The position numbers and the translations under genes are program-made. Below, one piece after another: positions 9,763 through 18,015 of a stretch of DNA of 64,000 nt. The notes under the pieces were generated by a model, which had not been told where the DNA came from, did not search any database, and worked only from the letters and a program-made list of their open reading frames with translations. This DNA is from an uncultured Candidatus Saccharibacteria bacterium (lineage in GTDB: Bacteria; Patescibacteriota; Saccharimonadia; Saccharimonadales; Saccharimonadaceae): the NCBI GenBank assembly GCA_938041435.1, contig CALISR010000008.1, forward strand, positions 6,759 through 70,758, given 5' to 3'. How positions within the stretch are numbered: position 1 is the first letter of the stretch; each line of letters begins with the position of its first letter.

Positions 9763-9954
9763 CCCGACAGCAAGCGAGAGTGCAGAAGGGCTCGTCTCTC
9801 CGTCGCTACTTCATCTGGGTGGCGTGCAAAACATGCACATCAATCTTGCTCGCCCTGCCCAAAGCTGGTATGATAAGGGCTAGGCACGTGTGCCAGGTGG
9901 ATGGTAAATCAGCAACGGTTGCGACAAAATGTGCACAAGCGCCGATGGGTGGTC

Positions 9955-9984
9955 TTGCCAAATTGCCATCAAAAAGTGTAGAAT
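9955..9984 (+). promoter_or_regulatory. Promoter of the winged-helix-recJ operon
   Basis: -35 TTGCCA (9955-9960), an 18-nt spacer, and -10 TAGAAT (9979-9984), about 53 nt before the first gene. Confidence 0.6.
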
Positions 9985-10037
9985 AAAAAGCAACAGTTGA
10001 GTAGAGGTAACGGAAGCGAGAATTCGCTAAGGGAAGC

Positions 10038-10340
10038 ATGTTAGAAACGTTTATTACATCACGGGTGCGGCGCAAAATCATTGTGGTCTATGCTAAGTAT
10101 CCGGAGTTCCACACCCATGTCCGCGGCTTGGCGAAGTTGATCAAAGAAGACCCGGGCAACATCCAGCGCGAGCTCAAGAATCTCGAGAAAGCTGGTTTTT
10201 TGATGGCCGAAAAACAGGGTAATACCAAAATGTATTACACGAACAAACAATATATCTTCTTCAAAGAATTGCAGAGCATGGTGATCAAATCCTCGCAGCA
10301 GCAAAAGGGTCAGCAAGCGGCGGATACTGTGCAGCTCTGA
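10038..10340 (+). CDS. Winged helix-turn-helix DNA-binding protein (ArsR-like)
   Basis: This 100-aa protein has a winged-HTH fold pattern: TSRVRRKIIVVYAKYPEF, then a recognition-type segment (HVRGLAKLIKEDPGNIQREL) and a wing (EKAGFLMAEKQGNTKMYYTN). The layout resembles ArsR/PadR-like regulators without obvious metal ligands. Its TGA overlaps the recJ ATG as TGATG, so the two are translationally coupled. It may regulate this operon; the target is not visible. Confidence 0.82.
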   Translation: MLETFITSRVRRKIIVVYAKYPEFHTHVRGLAKLIKEDPGNIQRELKNLEKAGFLMAEKQGNTKMYYTNKQYIFFKELQSMVIKSSQQQKGQQAADTVQL

Positions 10341-11977
10341 TGAGTTTGTTTGCGCAGATATTGGCAGCGCGGGGCTTGCATGGAGCAGCCGCTGAGGAGT
10401 TCTTACACCCCGATTATGATGCTAAGCCCGATCCATTCTTGCTTTCCCAGATGCAGACGGCGGTGGATCGCTTGGTGCAGGCGCACCAACGGCGCGAAAC
10501 AATTGTGATTTATGGCGATTATGATATCGACGGCCTCAGTGCGACGGCACTGCTGCTTGATGCCTTTGCGAGCTTTGGCTTTGCCGCGGTGGAAGCCTTT
10601 ATTCCCAATCGCTTCGTAGAGGGTTATGGTATGACTAAAGGTGCGGTGGACAAGGTAGCGGCGATGGGGGCGCAGCTCATCGTCACGGTGGACTGTGGCA
10701 GCCTCTGCCATGAGGAAATTGCCTATGCCAAGGAGCGTTACGACATTGACACAGTGGTGACTGACCACCACAACATAGCACCGACTCGCCCACCCGCCAT
10801 CGCCACGGTTAATCCGAAGTATGACGACCACCATTATCCCTTCCGTGACCTCTGTGGGGCGGGCGTGGCCTTTAAGCTTGTCCAGGCGCTGCAGACGGTG
10901 CTTCGGGGCTTGCCAGCTGGCTACGAGAAGTGGCTGCTGGACTTAGTAGCGCTGGGTACGGTGTGCGACATAGTATCGCTGCAGAGTGAGAACCGCACCA
11001 ATGTCTACTGGGGGCTCGAGGTGCTGAAGAAGCAGCGCCGCCCTGGCCTCAAGGCACTGCTGGCGGTGGCTGGTGTGCAGCCAGCCCAGATTACCGCTCG
11101 GACGCTCGGTTTTGGTCTTGGCCCGCGTATGAATGCGGCAGGACGATTGGCATCGGCTGAGTATGCTCTCGATATGCTGCGAGCGCGCGATGGTTTGGCG
11201 GCGCTTGAGGCGGCTCAGCGGCTCGATAGCTTCAATACCGAGCGCAAAGCCATCCAACAGGCCATCTACGACGAAGCTTGCCAGCAGGCCGAGCGCTATG
11301 CCGCCGATCCCGTCCTCGTTGTGAGCCAGCAGGGATGGAACCATGGCGTGATTGGGATTGTGGCATCCAAACTGGTAGAGGCGTATCACAAGCCGGTCTT
11401 CATCATTGGTGAGCGAGGTGAGACAGCAACGGGCAGTGCACGCAGCTTTGGCGATTTTAGCGCCGCCGATGCCGTGCGTGCCGCCGATGATGTCATTCTG
11501 CGTGGCGGTGGCCATGCGGCCGCAGCCGGTGTGACGCTCGAGACGCGGCAGATCGGCGCCTTTCGCCAGCGAGTGAATGACTACTACCGCTCACTCCATC
11601 TCTCCGACCAAACACACTACCTCTTGCCGCAGGCTGATGTGATGATTGATGATTTATCAGAGGTAACAGAGCAGCTGGTGGCCGATATTGCCCGCCTTGA
11701 ACCCTTTGGCAATGGTAACCCAGAGCTTGTTTTGCAGCTGCGCCGCGGCACCGTCTCGCAGGTGCGCCACATGGGTAGCGATGGGCAGCACATCAAGCTT
11801 ACTGTACAGGATGGGCAAGGTACAGCGCTGCAACTATTAGCCTTCAACGCACCACCGAACTTCGTACGCCAGCCGGGCGATGTCATTTCGGCTTGGTTTC
11901 AGCCAACTATCAACGACTGGCGTGGCATGCGCAGCGTAGAGGGGCGGCTGCTCCATGTAGAGCTGGTGGATGAGTAG
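10340..11977 (+). CDS. recJ: Single-stranded-DNA-specific exonuclease RecJ
   Basis: RecJ degrades ssDNA 5' to 3' in recombination and repair. The 545-aa protein has the DHH-family motifs: DYDIDG (motif I), VTVDCGS (II), TDHHN (III, the DHH), and the DHHA1 domain motif GGGHAAAAG, followed by a C-terminal OB-like domain. The length is normal for RecJ. The start ATG overlaps the stop of the winged-helix gene (TGATG). Confidence 0.95.
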   Translation: MSLFAQILAARGLHGAAAEEFLHPDYDAKPDPFLLSQMQTAVDRLVQAHQRRETIVIYGDYDIDGLSATALLLDAFASFGFAAVEAFIPNRFVEGYGMTKGAVDKVAAMGAQLIVTVDCGSLCHEEIAYAKERYDIDTVVTDHHNIAPTRPPAIATVNPKYDDHHYPFRDLCGAGVAFKLVQALQTVLRGLPAGYEKWLLDLVALGTVCDIVSLQSENRTNVYWGLEVLKKQRRPGLKALLAVAGVQPAQITARTLGFGLGPRMNAAGRLASAEYALDMLRARDGLAALEAAQRLDSFNTERKAIQQAIYDEACQQAERYAADPVLVVSQQGWNHGVIGIVASKLVEAYHKPVFIIGERGETATGSARSFGDFSAADAVRAADDVILRGGGHAAAAGVTLETRQIGAFRQRVNDYYRSLHLSDQTHYLLPQADVMIDDLSEVTEQLVADIARLEPFGNGNPELVLQLRRGTVSQVRHMGSDGQHIKLTVQDGQGTALQLLAFNAPPNFVRQPGDVISAWFQPTINDWRGMRSVEGRLLHVELVDE

Positions 11978-12042
11978 CGTCGCATAGCTGGTAATACTTG
12001 ATGTACAGAATGTATAAAGCCAAAGATTTTAATTATTCTAAA

Positions 12043-12068
12043 GCACACTCTTGTTTGAGGGTGTTTTT
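12043..12068 (+). terminator. Probable terminator after recJ
   Basis: CACACTC (12044-12050) can pair with GAGGGTG (12057-12063) with one mismatch, followed by a T5 tract. Confidence 0.55.
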
Positions 12069-12144
12069 CTTGAGAGTTGGCGGTGAGGTTTTGAAGGCAG
12101 GGTAGCGTAGTTTGCAATAAAACCTCTCCCATTGCATAAATATA

Positions 12145-12173
12145 TTGACAAATCGAGAGAGAGAGAGCAATAT
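12145..12173 (+). promoter_or_regulatory. Promoter with GA-dinucleotide tract in the spacer
   Basis: -35 TTGACA (12145-12150) and -10 CAATAT (12168-12173) are separated by exactly 17 nt, of which 13 are a GA repeat (12155-12167). The same architecture recurs at 53639-53671. Confidence 0.65.
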
Positions 12174-12210
12174 GGGTTCTTATCAATTATAACGATAGGA
12201 ACCACCACTC

Positions 12211-12780
12211 ATGCACGAGCGCACCGCAATATCGACACACGATGCCAAACCAGCTATACTACCACCAGAACTAACCCAGGAGACCGACGCAGTGCCACCC
12301 CTCTACCTCGATACCAGTACGCTCGACTTTAGCGCCATTACCGACACCTACACCAAAATTGCCGGCCCAGCCAAAGCGGTGCGGCCGGAGTTTGCTACCG
12401 AGCGGCAGGCCCTAACTACCAGCTTCGCACGGGCGGATGGCCAGCAGTATATAGAGACGGAGAATATTGCCGAGGTGGGCGATGCCATCATCACTGGGCC
12501 AGAGGGCGAGCGCTATAGCATCCCGGCGGCGGATTTTGCTGCCCTGTACGAGCCGCTGCGTGCTGCGGACGGTGCAGTGGTGCCTGGCGCGTACCTGCCC
12601 AAGAATCAGATCAAAGCCATGCCCAACCCAACTGGCCGCGAAATCGTCATCGATGCACCGTGGGGCGGCCAGCAGCACGGCGAAGCAGATTGCTGGCTGG
12701 TGGAGAGCCAGGTCAATGGCAGTCGCTACATCATCGAGGCAGCTGCCTTTGCTCAGACATATCGGCTGAGTGAGCAGTAG
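12211..12780 (+). CDS. Unknown soluble protein with two PGDYG-like repeats
   Basis: This 189-aa protein has no signal or membrane segment. Two related units are visible: VGDAIITGPEGERYSIPAAD with FAALYEPL (about residues 89-116), and a second at about 150-186 (DCWLVESQV, then YIIEAAAFAQTYRL). This pattern resembles the small PGDYG-type domain of unknown function; the assignment is tentative. The gene sits behind the promoter with the GA tract, so its expression may vary with tract length. The leader has no clear SD. Confidence 0.7.
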   Translation: MHERTAISTHDAKPAILPPELTQETDAVPPLYLDTSTLDFSAITDTYTKIAGPAKAVRPEFATERQALTTSFARADGQQYIETENIAEVGDAIITGPEGERYSIPAADFAALYEPLRAADGAVVPGAYLPKNQIKAMPNPTGREIVIDAPWGGQQHGEADCWLVESQVNGSRYIIEAAAFAQTYRLSEQ

Positions 12781-12864
12781 AGAAGGCGCGCTCATTTATC
12801 GCTAAGTGTGCCGATTATTAACAGGAGTCAATAGTGACTGGCTCCTTTGCCTTGTGTAGCGTTT

Positions 12865-13398
12865 TTAGTAATAACCGCTTGGTGGTGTTTGGCGCCGTGG
12901 GTCGTAAAGATCAATATCGGAGTGGTAGCGGCGCTCAAGATAATTCATATTATCCCAAGTGTTTGATGCTTCAAGTGTAATATTGATTTTCCACATTGCT
13001 GTCCAAAGTGTCACCTTGACGCCATTGTCAAAGTACCATTCGATGCATGCCATATCTTCCTCACGCTCTATTTCTGTTCCTTCGCCATACTGCGAGGTGA
13101 GAGCTGCTTCGTATGCGTCAAAGGTATTCCAGGGTAACTCATAATACTGATCGTCATAATATAGATCACCATCGCTATCATCACCGTTCTCAAGATCTGC
13201 AAGTGATATATCAACAGAGGTTAGAATATTATGAGTAAAGCTGAGTGTACTTTCGGGGTGGCCTGCCTGGCATGCTGTTATTTCGCTCTGTGACTGTGGC
13301 CACTTACTGGTCAAGTCAGTCACAGCTTGTAGCATCGTCTCAACAGATGCAGTGCGATATGTGTAGGGGTGTGGTAGAGTTGGTGTGTCGTCTGACAT
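12865..13398 (-). CDS. Unknown acidic 177-aa protein
   Basis: I do not recognise this protein. It is soluble, acidic and rich in aromatic residues (DLYYDDQYYELPWNTFDAYE) and ends with a basic PRRQTPPSGYY tail. The start is ATG 13398 (MSDDTPTLPH), which has an AAGGA SD on the minus strand; the longer frame reads through the divergent promoter region. It is transcribed towards the 12211 gene and divergently from the 13535 gene. Confidence 0.68.
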   Translation of the reverse strand: MSDDTPTLPHPYTYRTASVETMLQAVTDLTSKWPQSQSEITACQAGHPESTLSFTHNILTSVDISLADLENGDDSDGDLYYDDQYYELPWNTFDAYEAALTSQYGEGTEIEREEDMACIEWYFDNGVKVTLWTAMWKINITLEASNTWDNMNYLERRYHSDIDLYDPRRQTPPSGYY

Positions 13399-13450
13399 GG
13401 TGTTTCCTTGCCTTAGATTCCTTATCAGCCAGTGTAGCAAATGCTTCGAT

Positions 13451-13480
13451 TTGCGCCAACCCGATCATCTGTGCTATAGT
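13451..13480 (+). promoter_or_regulatory. Candidate promoter of the 13535 gene
   Basis: -35-like TTGCGC (13451-13456), an 18-nt spacer, and -10 TATAGT (13475-13480). Confidence 0.5.
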
Positions 13481-13534
13481 AGGGGGCAAACAAACCATCA
13501 ACAGAACATCCACCACATAACCACGGGAGACCCC

Positions 13535-14113
13535 ATGGAAAAACCTCGTTCGATAACATTAGAATCGCAAAAACCAGAAGAAGCGCTGCAGCCACTTGCT
13601 GCTGCATTGTTGGAGAGTGCTCAGTGGTGGCAGCTGAACAAAGCCGAGAAAATGACTGCTGAGGACGCACAAGAGTTGGCGAGCGCCCAGGCTGCCCGAG
13701 CGGAGCAATTAGTGCCATTCTTGCAAGAGTATGGTTATGATGCGGATAATAAACCACAGCCAGCCAGCGAGCAGCTGGCCAACCGAGAGAGTGCGCTCTA
13801 CCGCGACGCGCTTGCAGCGAGCTATATCCAAGAGCTTGAGGCTCAAGGGATAGAGCTGAGTGATGTCGAATTAGTTGCAAACGATGTACCTCTGTCGGAT
13901 GAACTACCCAAGAGCGAGCAGCGCCGCTTGCTGCTGCCGATTGAGCACGCTTTGCGGGCAGCGGAGCGCGAAAATAGAGAGGATGGCACACGTGCACCAG
14001 TGGTGGGGATTGGCCGAGCGGCCGTCAGACGGGGCAGTCGCCGTGAAGTTGGTGTAACGAGCTCATCAGACAAGAGCGCATGGTCGGAGGATGCTGAGGC
14101 TGTGGCAGCATAA
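13535..14113 (+). CDS. Unknown soluble 192-aa protein
   Basis: I do not recognise this protein. It is Ala/Glu/Leu-rich and mostly helical, without membrane segments, and has a basic Arg/Ser-rich C-terminal tail (AAVRRGSRREVGVTSSSDKS). The start is ATG 13535 (MEKPRSITLE); CGGGAG lies just upstream. The longer frame begins inside the divergent promoter region and is not used. A strong terminator follows, so it is probably monocistronic. Its tone matches other lineage-specific proteins here (50324, 53707). Confidence 0.7.
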   Translation: MEKPRSITLESQKPEEALQPLAAALLESAQWWQLNKAEKMTAEDAQELASAQAARAEQLVPFLQEYGYDADNKPQPASEQLANRESALYRDALAASYIQELEAQGIELSDVELVANDVPLSDELPKSEQRRLLLPIEHALRAAERENREDGTRAPVVGIGRAAVRRGSRREVGVTSSSDKSAWSEDAEAVAA

Positions 14114-14135
14114 AACCCTATAAAAGCAAAGAATA

Positions 14136-14160
14136 AAACCAGCTACAAAGGCTGGTTTTT
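14136..14160 (+). terminator. Rho-independent terminator
   Basis: Stem AAACCAGC (14136-14143) with GCTGGTTT (14151-14158), followed by a T tract. Confidence 0.85.
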
Positions 14161-14299
14161 TACTACTTGTATTATTTGCAGATGGTGTGGCGTTGTACCA
14201 AAATTGTGAAAGATAGGAGATGAGAGGTGTAGTTCCACTCCATGTAGCACATGAATCTCAAAACGATACACAACGAGAGGTCGGCACCAATATACGCCA

Positions 14300-14381
14300 A
14301 ACAAGAAAATATTCTAGAAGGCCAGCGACCAAGCAAGCGGACAAACTCTGTGATATATTCTGGCCGGAACATTTTCGGTTT
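14300..14381. repeat. Imperfect palindromic repeat, copy B
   Basis: This is the second copy of the element at 7599-7676. It starts ACAAGAAAATATTC and ends GGAACATTTTCGG. Differences from copy A include several small indels, which suggests selection on structure rather than on reading frame. It lies in a 500-nt gene-free gap before the toxin-antitoxin pair. Confidence 0.75.
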
Positions 14382-14600
14382 GGTGTGTATTGGTGCTAGC
14401 GTATTCGTGGGATTATGGGGTCAGATTTCGCATACACAAGAGGGGATAGACAGGAAGAATCTGAGCCGATGGATACATTGCGCTGCACCGGCGGTACTGT
14501 CCTCAGTCAGAATGCACCCATACTTCGCACCCTCGTATCATATCTCCACCTCTGTAATTATGCGCACAAATGTACTATGTTCCAAAATTAGACAAAATGG

Positions 14601-14629
14601 TTGTATAACTTTAGCAAGTACGCTACAAT
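14601..14629 (+). promoter_or_regulatory. Promoter of the Panacea toxin-antitoxin operon
   Basis: -35 TTGTAT (14601-14606), a 17-nt spacer, and -10 TACAAT (14624-14629). A 12-codon leader ORF (ATG 14636, MMQQEGPNRNEF) overlaps the antitoxin start. Confidence 0.7.
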
Positions 14630-14663
14630 GGAGGCATGATGCAACAGGAAGGACCAAATCGCA

Positions 14664-15521
14664 ATGAGTTTTGAGGCAAGTATTAGGCAACTGCGTGGCA
14701 ATGCGGGGCTTTCGCAGCAGGCGGTGGCCGATGCAGTTGGGATTGCCCGCGCGACGTATATCAAGCTAGAGAATGGTGGTCGTGAGCCAAAGCTTGGCGA
14801 GCTGACGAAGATTAGCCAATACTACGAAGTTGGCGTGCAGGAATTGATTAGCGGCATTGCCATGACGGACACTGTTGCACAGCAAGCTCAGCACAGTCCG
14901 TGGCGGGTGGCGGACGATGCAGCACTGTATGTGAGCGATGCACCAGCCGAATACCGCCACGATGATGCGCAGGGTGCCCAGCCTACGGCTGCTCAGTCGC
15001 GCGATGCCATCCCACGGCTCCATACCACCAAGCTACGCCAGGTGTTACTCTATACGCTGGGCAAGATTGGTGCGCGGCCCAATGTAGGCGAGGCGGTGCT
15101 GCATCGGCTGCTGTACTTTATCGATTTTGATTATTACGAGCGCACAGGCAAGAGCATTACTGGCCTGGCGTATCTGCACGAGACCTATGGGCCCGCGCCA
15201 GCTGCAGATTTGCAAGCTTTGGTCGATGAGATGCGGGCGCATGATGAGCTGGATGTCATTGAGACGAAGCACTTTAGCCACAAGCAGCGCAAGTTCCTTC
15301 CGCTAAGGAACGCCGAGCTGAGCGAGCTCAGTGCCAACGAGATCAAGCACATCGATGCCGAGCTAGAGCGCCTCGGGAGCAAGAGCGCTGCTGAACTGAG
15401 CAACCTTGCCTACAAAGATGCGCCATGGGTGATTGCGAAATATGGACAGACGATTGATTACCGCGACACGTTTTATCGGACGGACGTTACCTCTGTAATC
15501 GAGTCAGATGATGATCTATAA
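14664..15521 (+). CDS. XRE-family HTH plus Panacea (DUF4065) antitoxin
   Basis: This 285-aa protein has two domains. Residues 5-60 form a Cro/C1-type HTH (LRGNAGLSQQAVADAVGIAR). Residues about 118-270 match the SocA/Panacea domain (LYTLGKIGARPNVGEAVLHR, then LLYFIDFDYYERTGKSITGL, YGPAP). Panacea domains neutralise diverse unrelated toxins in PanAT-type systems. It overlaps the next small gene by 14 nt, the usual antitoxin-toxin arrangement. The HTH probably autoregulates the promoter at 14601. No other function suits the architecture as well. Confidence 0.85.
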   Translation: MSFEASIRQLRGNAGLSQQAVADAVGIARATYIKLENGGREPKLGELTKISQYYEVGVQELISGIAMTDTVAQQAQHSPWRVADDAALYVSDAPAEYRHDDAQGAQPTAAQSRDAIPRLHTTKLRQVLLYTLGKIGARPNVGEAVLHRLLYFIDFDYYERTGKSITGLAYLHETYGPAPAADLQALVDEMRAHDELDVIETKHFSHKQRKFLPLRNAELSELSANEIKHIDAELERLGSKSAAELSNLAYKDAPWVIAKYGQTIDYRDTFYRTDVTSVIESDDDL

Positions 15522-15933
15522 GCAGGCAACAGAATTCTCGAGTGATCTTCAAGCGCTGGCACAGCGAATCCCCACACTGCCGGCCGATATTGAGCGCGTC
15601 AAGCCGCGGCTGATGCGCATTTTTGCTGAGCCAAGCGAGGCGGCGGTGGCAGATTTTCGCCAACAGCTCTTTGCGTGCGGCAAGGCGGCCATTATACAGC
15701 AAACTGCTCAGTGCACAGTAGTGCAGCTCTGTCTCGATACCGACACAGCAGCCTATCGACGGGCGGTGTGGTTGGTGTTTGCGGTGGTGCGAGCACTGTC
15801 TCGTGATGCAGCGGCGCGGGCTGCTCGGGCTGCCAGCACGATTATCCTTATCGAAGTCTACGCCACCCCTGGTAAAGCGCATGGGGATGAGCGGCGTATC
15901 AAGCGAATTATGAGCAAATTGGAGGAAGCATAA
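15508..15933 (+). CDS. Putative RelE/ParE-like toxin partner of the Panacea antitoxin
   Basis: This 141-aa protein starts inside the antitoxin gene (ATG 15508 or 15511). The N-terminal pattern YKQATEFSSDLQALAQRIPT and the C-terminal strand-plus-helix IILIEVYATPGKAHGDERRI followed by basic residues resemble small RelE-like toxins linked to Panacea antitoxins. The toxin identity rests on position and this general pattern; catalytic residues cannot be named with confidence. It lacks a membrane segment, so a membrane-acting toxin is unlikely. Confidence 0.65.
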   Translation: MMIYKQATEFSSDLQALAQRIPTLPADIERVKPRLMRIFAEPSEAAVADFRQQLFACGKAAIIQQTAQCTVVQLCLDTDTAAYRRAVWLVFAVVRALSRDAAARAARAASTIILIEVYATPGKAHGDERRIKRIMSKLEEA

Positions 15934-16010
15934 TGTAGAGCAACAGGGTACTCACACTGGTCGAAAATAAGCTGCGTAGAAGAGAAGAGAGCCACGCATG
16001 GCTGATGGGG

Positions 16011-16039
16011 TTGACAAACAAGACGCGATTTGCTAGAGT
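16011..16039 (+). promoter_or_regulatory. Strong promoter without a downstream gene
   Basis: TTGACA (16011-16016), a 17-nt spacer, and TAGAGT (16034-16039). The next plus-strand gene is 1.2 kb away, which points to an RNA product. Confidence 0.65.
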
Positions 16040-16045
16040 AGTGTC

Positions 16046-16260
16046 CTTGGGTCTGGGGTATAGACAATACTACTCTTGTCTGGTCTACTGTCTTGTGACT
16101 GTGTGATACCACTGTTTTTTGCGCTCCGCTTTCTACCGCTTATGCTTCCTCCGACCAAATACTCGCTCTAGGCTCCCAATATTAGAGCGAGTATTTGGGC
16201 TGAGGCATCCATACCTCTCGAGATGCGAGAGGCGCTCCATCAATGTGGCGCGCGGCGTAG
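16046..16260 (+). ncRNA. Candidate structured small RNA
   Basis: Downstream of the promoter at 16011 no ORF exists, but strong structure does. A 16-bp stem joins CCAAATACTCGCTCTA to its complement at about 16157-16200, extended by ATGC/GCAT and CTC/GAG pairs. It is followed by hairpin CCTCTCG-N5-CGAGAGG. It does not carry recognisable RNase P, SRP or tmRNA signatures. The 16-bp stem alone could also serve as a bidirectional terminator between the convergent genes. Confidence 0.4.
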
Positions 16261-16350
16261 CTACAAACAAAGCACCCGTTACAAACTATTCATAACAGTG
16301 TAGCATATTTGTTGCAATTTTGTGCAAAATAGGCAAATAAGTACCAGTCG

Positions 16351-17007
16351 CTAGCGATACATACCACTCTTGCGATTTTGCAAAAATAGCACAAGACTAA
16401 CGACAAAGGCGATGGCATATACGGTGATGAAGAAGACATAGAGGCATAATGAGATGATTGCCTCATGAGAAGGGACATTCCAGAGGTTTGGTGCTATCAC
16501 ATGAGTTGGCGTGGTATAGTCTCCTCCAAGCATCCCGATTGTGGCGTGGGCAATCATCTCAAATAGGCTAACAATGAGCATGCCACCAGTAACGAATAGA
16601 CCCTGCGACATACTGCTATCACCCTCCGTTTGCTCTGGTGCAACAATGAGCAGGATTGGCAGTATACCAAAGTTGGCATACACAACATAGCTGTATGCCG
16701 CGCCGAGAATACCAAAAATGGCGGCAATGACGATATACAATACCAACAGCGCAAAGAGCAGTCCGGCAGACACCCAGCGCATAACCGTACCAAATGATGA
16801 GCCAGTGCGCGGCATAGCAGTGGGCGAATAAGCTGGTGGCATTGGTGCTGGCGCGCTTTGTGGTGGTTGAGGCGGGTACTGTGGGTATTGTCCGTATGGC
16901 TGCGGTGGTTGTTGCTGCTGGGGATATGGTTGCTGGACGTATGGCTGAGGCTGCTGGGGTGGCTGTGGTTGTTGTGATTGCTGTGGGTATGGTGAGGAAG
17001 GTGTCAT
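16351..17007 (-). CDS. Membrane protein with Pro/Gln-rich N-terminus
   Basis: This 218-aa protein begins with about 70 residues of low-complexity Pro/Gln/Tyr (repeated PQQ and QPP units). About four hydrophobic segments follow (near MRWVSAGLLFALLVLYIVIA, GILPILLIVAP, LFVTGGMLIVSLFEMIAH, and AIISLCLYVFFITVYAIAFV). The architecture is common for actinobacterial and CPR membrane proteins of unknown role. The start is ATG 17007; TATAAT ends 9 nt upstream, so the leader is only a few nt. The much longer frame upstream is antisense to rpsU and yqeY and is not coding. Confidence 0.8.
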   Translation of the reverse strand: MTPSSPYPQQSQQPQPPQQPQPYVQQPYPQQQQPPQPYGQYPQYPPQPPQSAPAPMPPAYSPTAMPRTGSSFGTVMRWVSAGLLFALLVLYIVIAAIFGILGAAYSYVVYANFGILPILLIVAPEQTEGDSSMSQGLFVTGGMLIVSLFEMIAHATIGMLGGDYTTPTHVIAPNLWNVPSHEAIISLCLYVFFITVYAIAFVVSLVLFLQNRKSGMYR

Positions 17008-17235
17008 AGTAGATTGATTATAATACAGAGACAAGCGATGCGCCAAGCAAAAATAGCATAATAGCTCAGCCCTAGAGTATCGCTGTTGCTCATACCTCTC
17101 TGCGCGAGGGTGCAATTGTGCCGAGCTGCACGAGTTTTGGGGCTGTGCTAGCACCAGGGCGGTGAGGTGCAGCGTGCTTAGGGTGCTGGTTTTTGTAGGC
17201 GACATAGCAATTTGCGCAACTTTGCGTGCGATAGA

Positions 17236-17263
17236 ATTGCAAAAATTGTCGCATCTGCTATAA
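17236..17263 (+). promoter_or_regulatory. Promoter of rpsU-yqeY
   Basis: TTGCAA, a 16-nt spacer, and TATAAT (17258-17263) with an extended TGC. The GAGGAG SD lies directly between the -10 box and the ATG. Confidence 0.65.
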
Positions 17264-17274
17264 TGAGGAGCGAT

Positions 17275-17490
17275 ATGGTACAAGTAACACGAAAAGACGA
17301 GCGCGAGGCGAATGAGAACATCATCCGTCGGTTTAACAGCCGGGTGTTGAAGAGCGGTGTGCTGGCGAAGGCACGGGCGTCGATGCGATTTGCCAAGCCG
17401 ATCAGCAAGACCGATCGCCGCAAGAAGGCGATTACCCGTCGTCAGCGCAAGGCTGACAAAATGGCCAAAGTTCGCCTGGGGATCCGCTAG
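17275..17490 (+). CDS. rpsU: 30S ribosomal protein S21
   Basis: bS21 is a small basic protein of the 30S subunit that aids initiation. The 71-aa product MVQVTRKDEREANENIIRRF... shows the family pattern, with NIIRRFNSRVLKSGVLAKAR and a Lys/Arg-rich tail. The start is ATG 17275 with GAGGAG upstream; the longer frame to 17212 is discarded because it begins before the promoter. The yqeY GTG follows the stop codon directly with no gap. Confidence 0.93.
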   Translation: MVQVTRKDEREANENIIRRFNSRVLKSGVLAKARASMRFAKPISKTDRRKKAITRRQRKADKMAKVRLGIR

Positions 17491-17949
17491 GTGACGACGC
17501 TCAAGCAGCGTATCAAAGACGAAATGAAAGCCGCTTTGCTTAGCGGCGATCGTTTTGTTGGTGACACCTTGCGCAACCTTGGTGCTGCCATCCTCGATGA
17601 GGAGGTGAAGCAGGGCGTGCGCGAGGCTGGCCTGGACGATGCTGCCGTCGAGCAAGTGATCGTCCGTGAGGTGAAGAAGCGGCGCGATGCCGCAGCAATC
17701 TACCGCACCAATGGCCGCCCCGAGCTTGCTGAGCCCGAGGAGCGCGAGATGGCAGTGCTCCAGCATTACCTGCCGCAGCCACTGAGTGATGAGGAATTGC
17801 AAGCCGTGGTGACCCAGACAATTACCGAGCTTGGGGCAGATAATCCACGGATGACGGGTCAGGTGATTGGCGCTGTCAAGGCCAAGGTGGGTAACCGAGC
17901 TGACGGTGGGGCGATCGCTCAACTGGTGCAACGTGCCCTTGCCCCGTAG
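17491..17949 (+). CDS. yqeY: GatB/YqeY domain protein
   Basis: This 152-aa protein carries the YqeY helical domain found at the C-terminus of GatB (LKQRIKDEMKAALLSGDRFV at the start; ELGADNPRMTGQVIGAVKAK later). YqeY is thought to bind tRNA or support amidation, but its role is unproven. The GTG start abuts the rpsU stop codon; the rpsU-yqeY pair is conserved in many bacteria, which supports the assignment. Confidence 0.9.
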   Translation: MTTLKQRIKDEMKAALLSGDRFVGDTLRNLGAAILDEEVKQGVREAGLDDAAVEQVIVREVKKRRDAAAIYRTNGRPELAEPEEREMAVLQHYLPQPLSDEELQAVVTQTITELGADNPRMTGQVIGAVKAKVGNRADGGAIAQLVQRALAP

Positions 17950-18015
17950 TTTTATGACAAGAGCAATAATTTTTCTTAATAATAACTATAACCACATAAT
18001 AACAAGGAGGCACAG

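Noticed and set aside
9806..10081. 91-codon minus-strand frame upstream of the winged-helix gene
   Set aside because: It covers the promoter and start of the real plus-strand gene and has no coding features.
14251..14667. 138-codon plus-strand frame
   Set aside because: It runs through the palindromic repeat and the toxin-antitoxin promoter, has no SD and no domain pattern, and includes a non-coding palindrome.
17010..17931. Long minus-strand extension of the 16351 membrane protein
   Set aside because: It is antisense to rpsU and yqeY; the Pro/Gln-rich protein has its own promoter and ATG at 17007.
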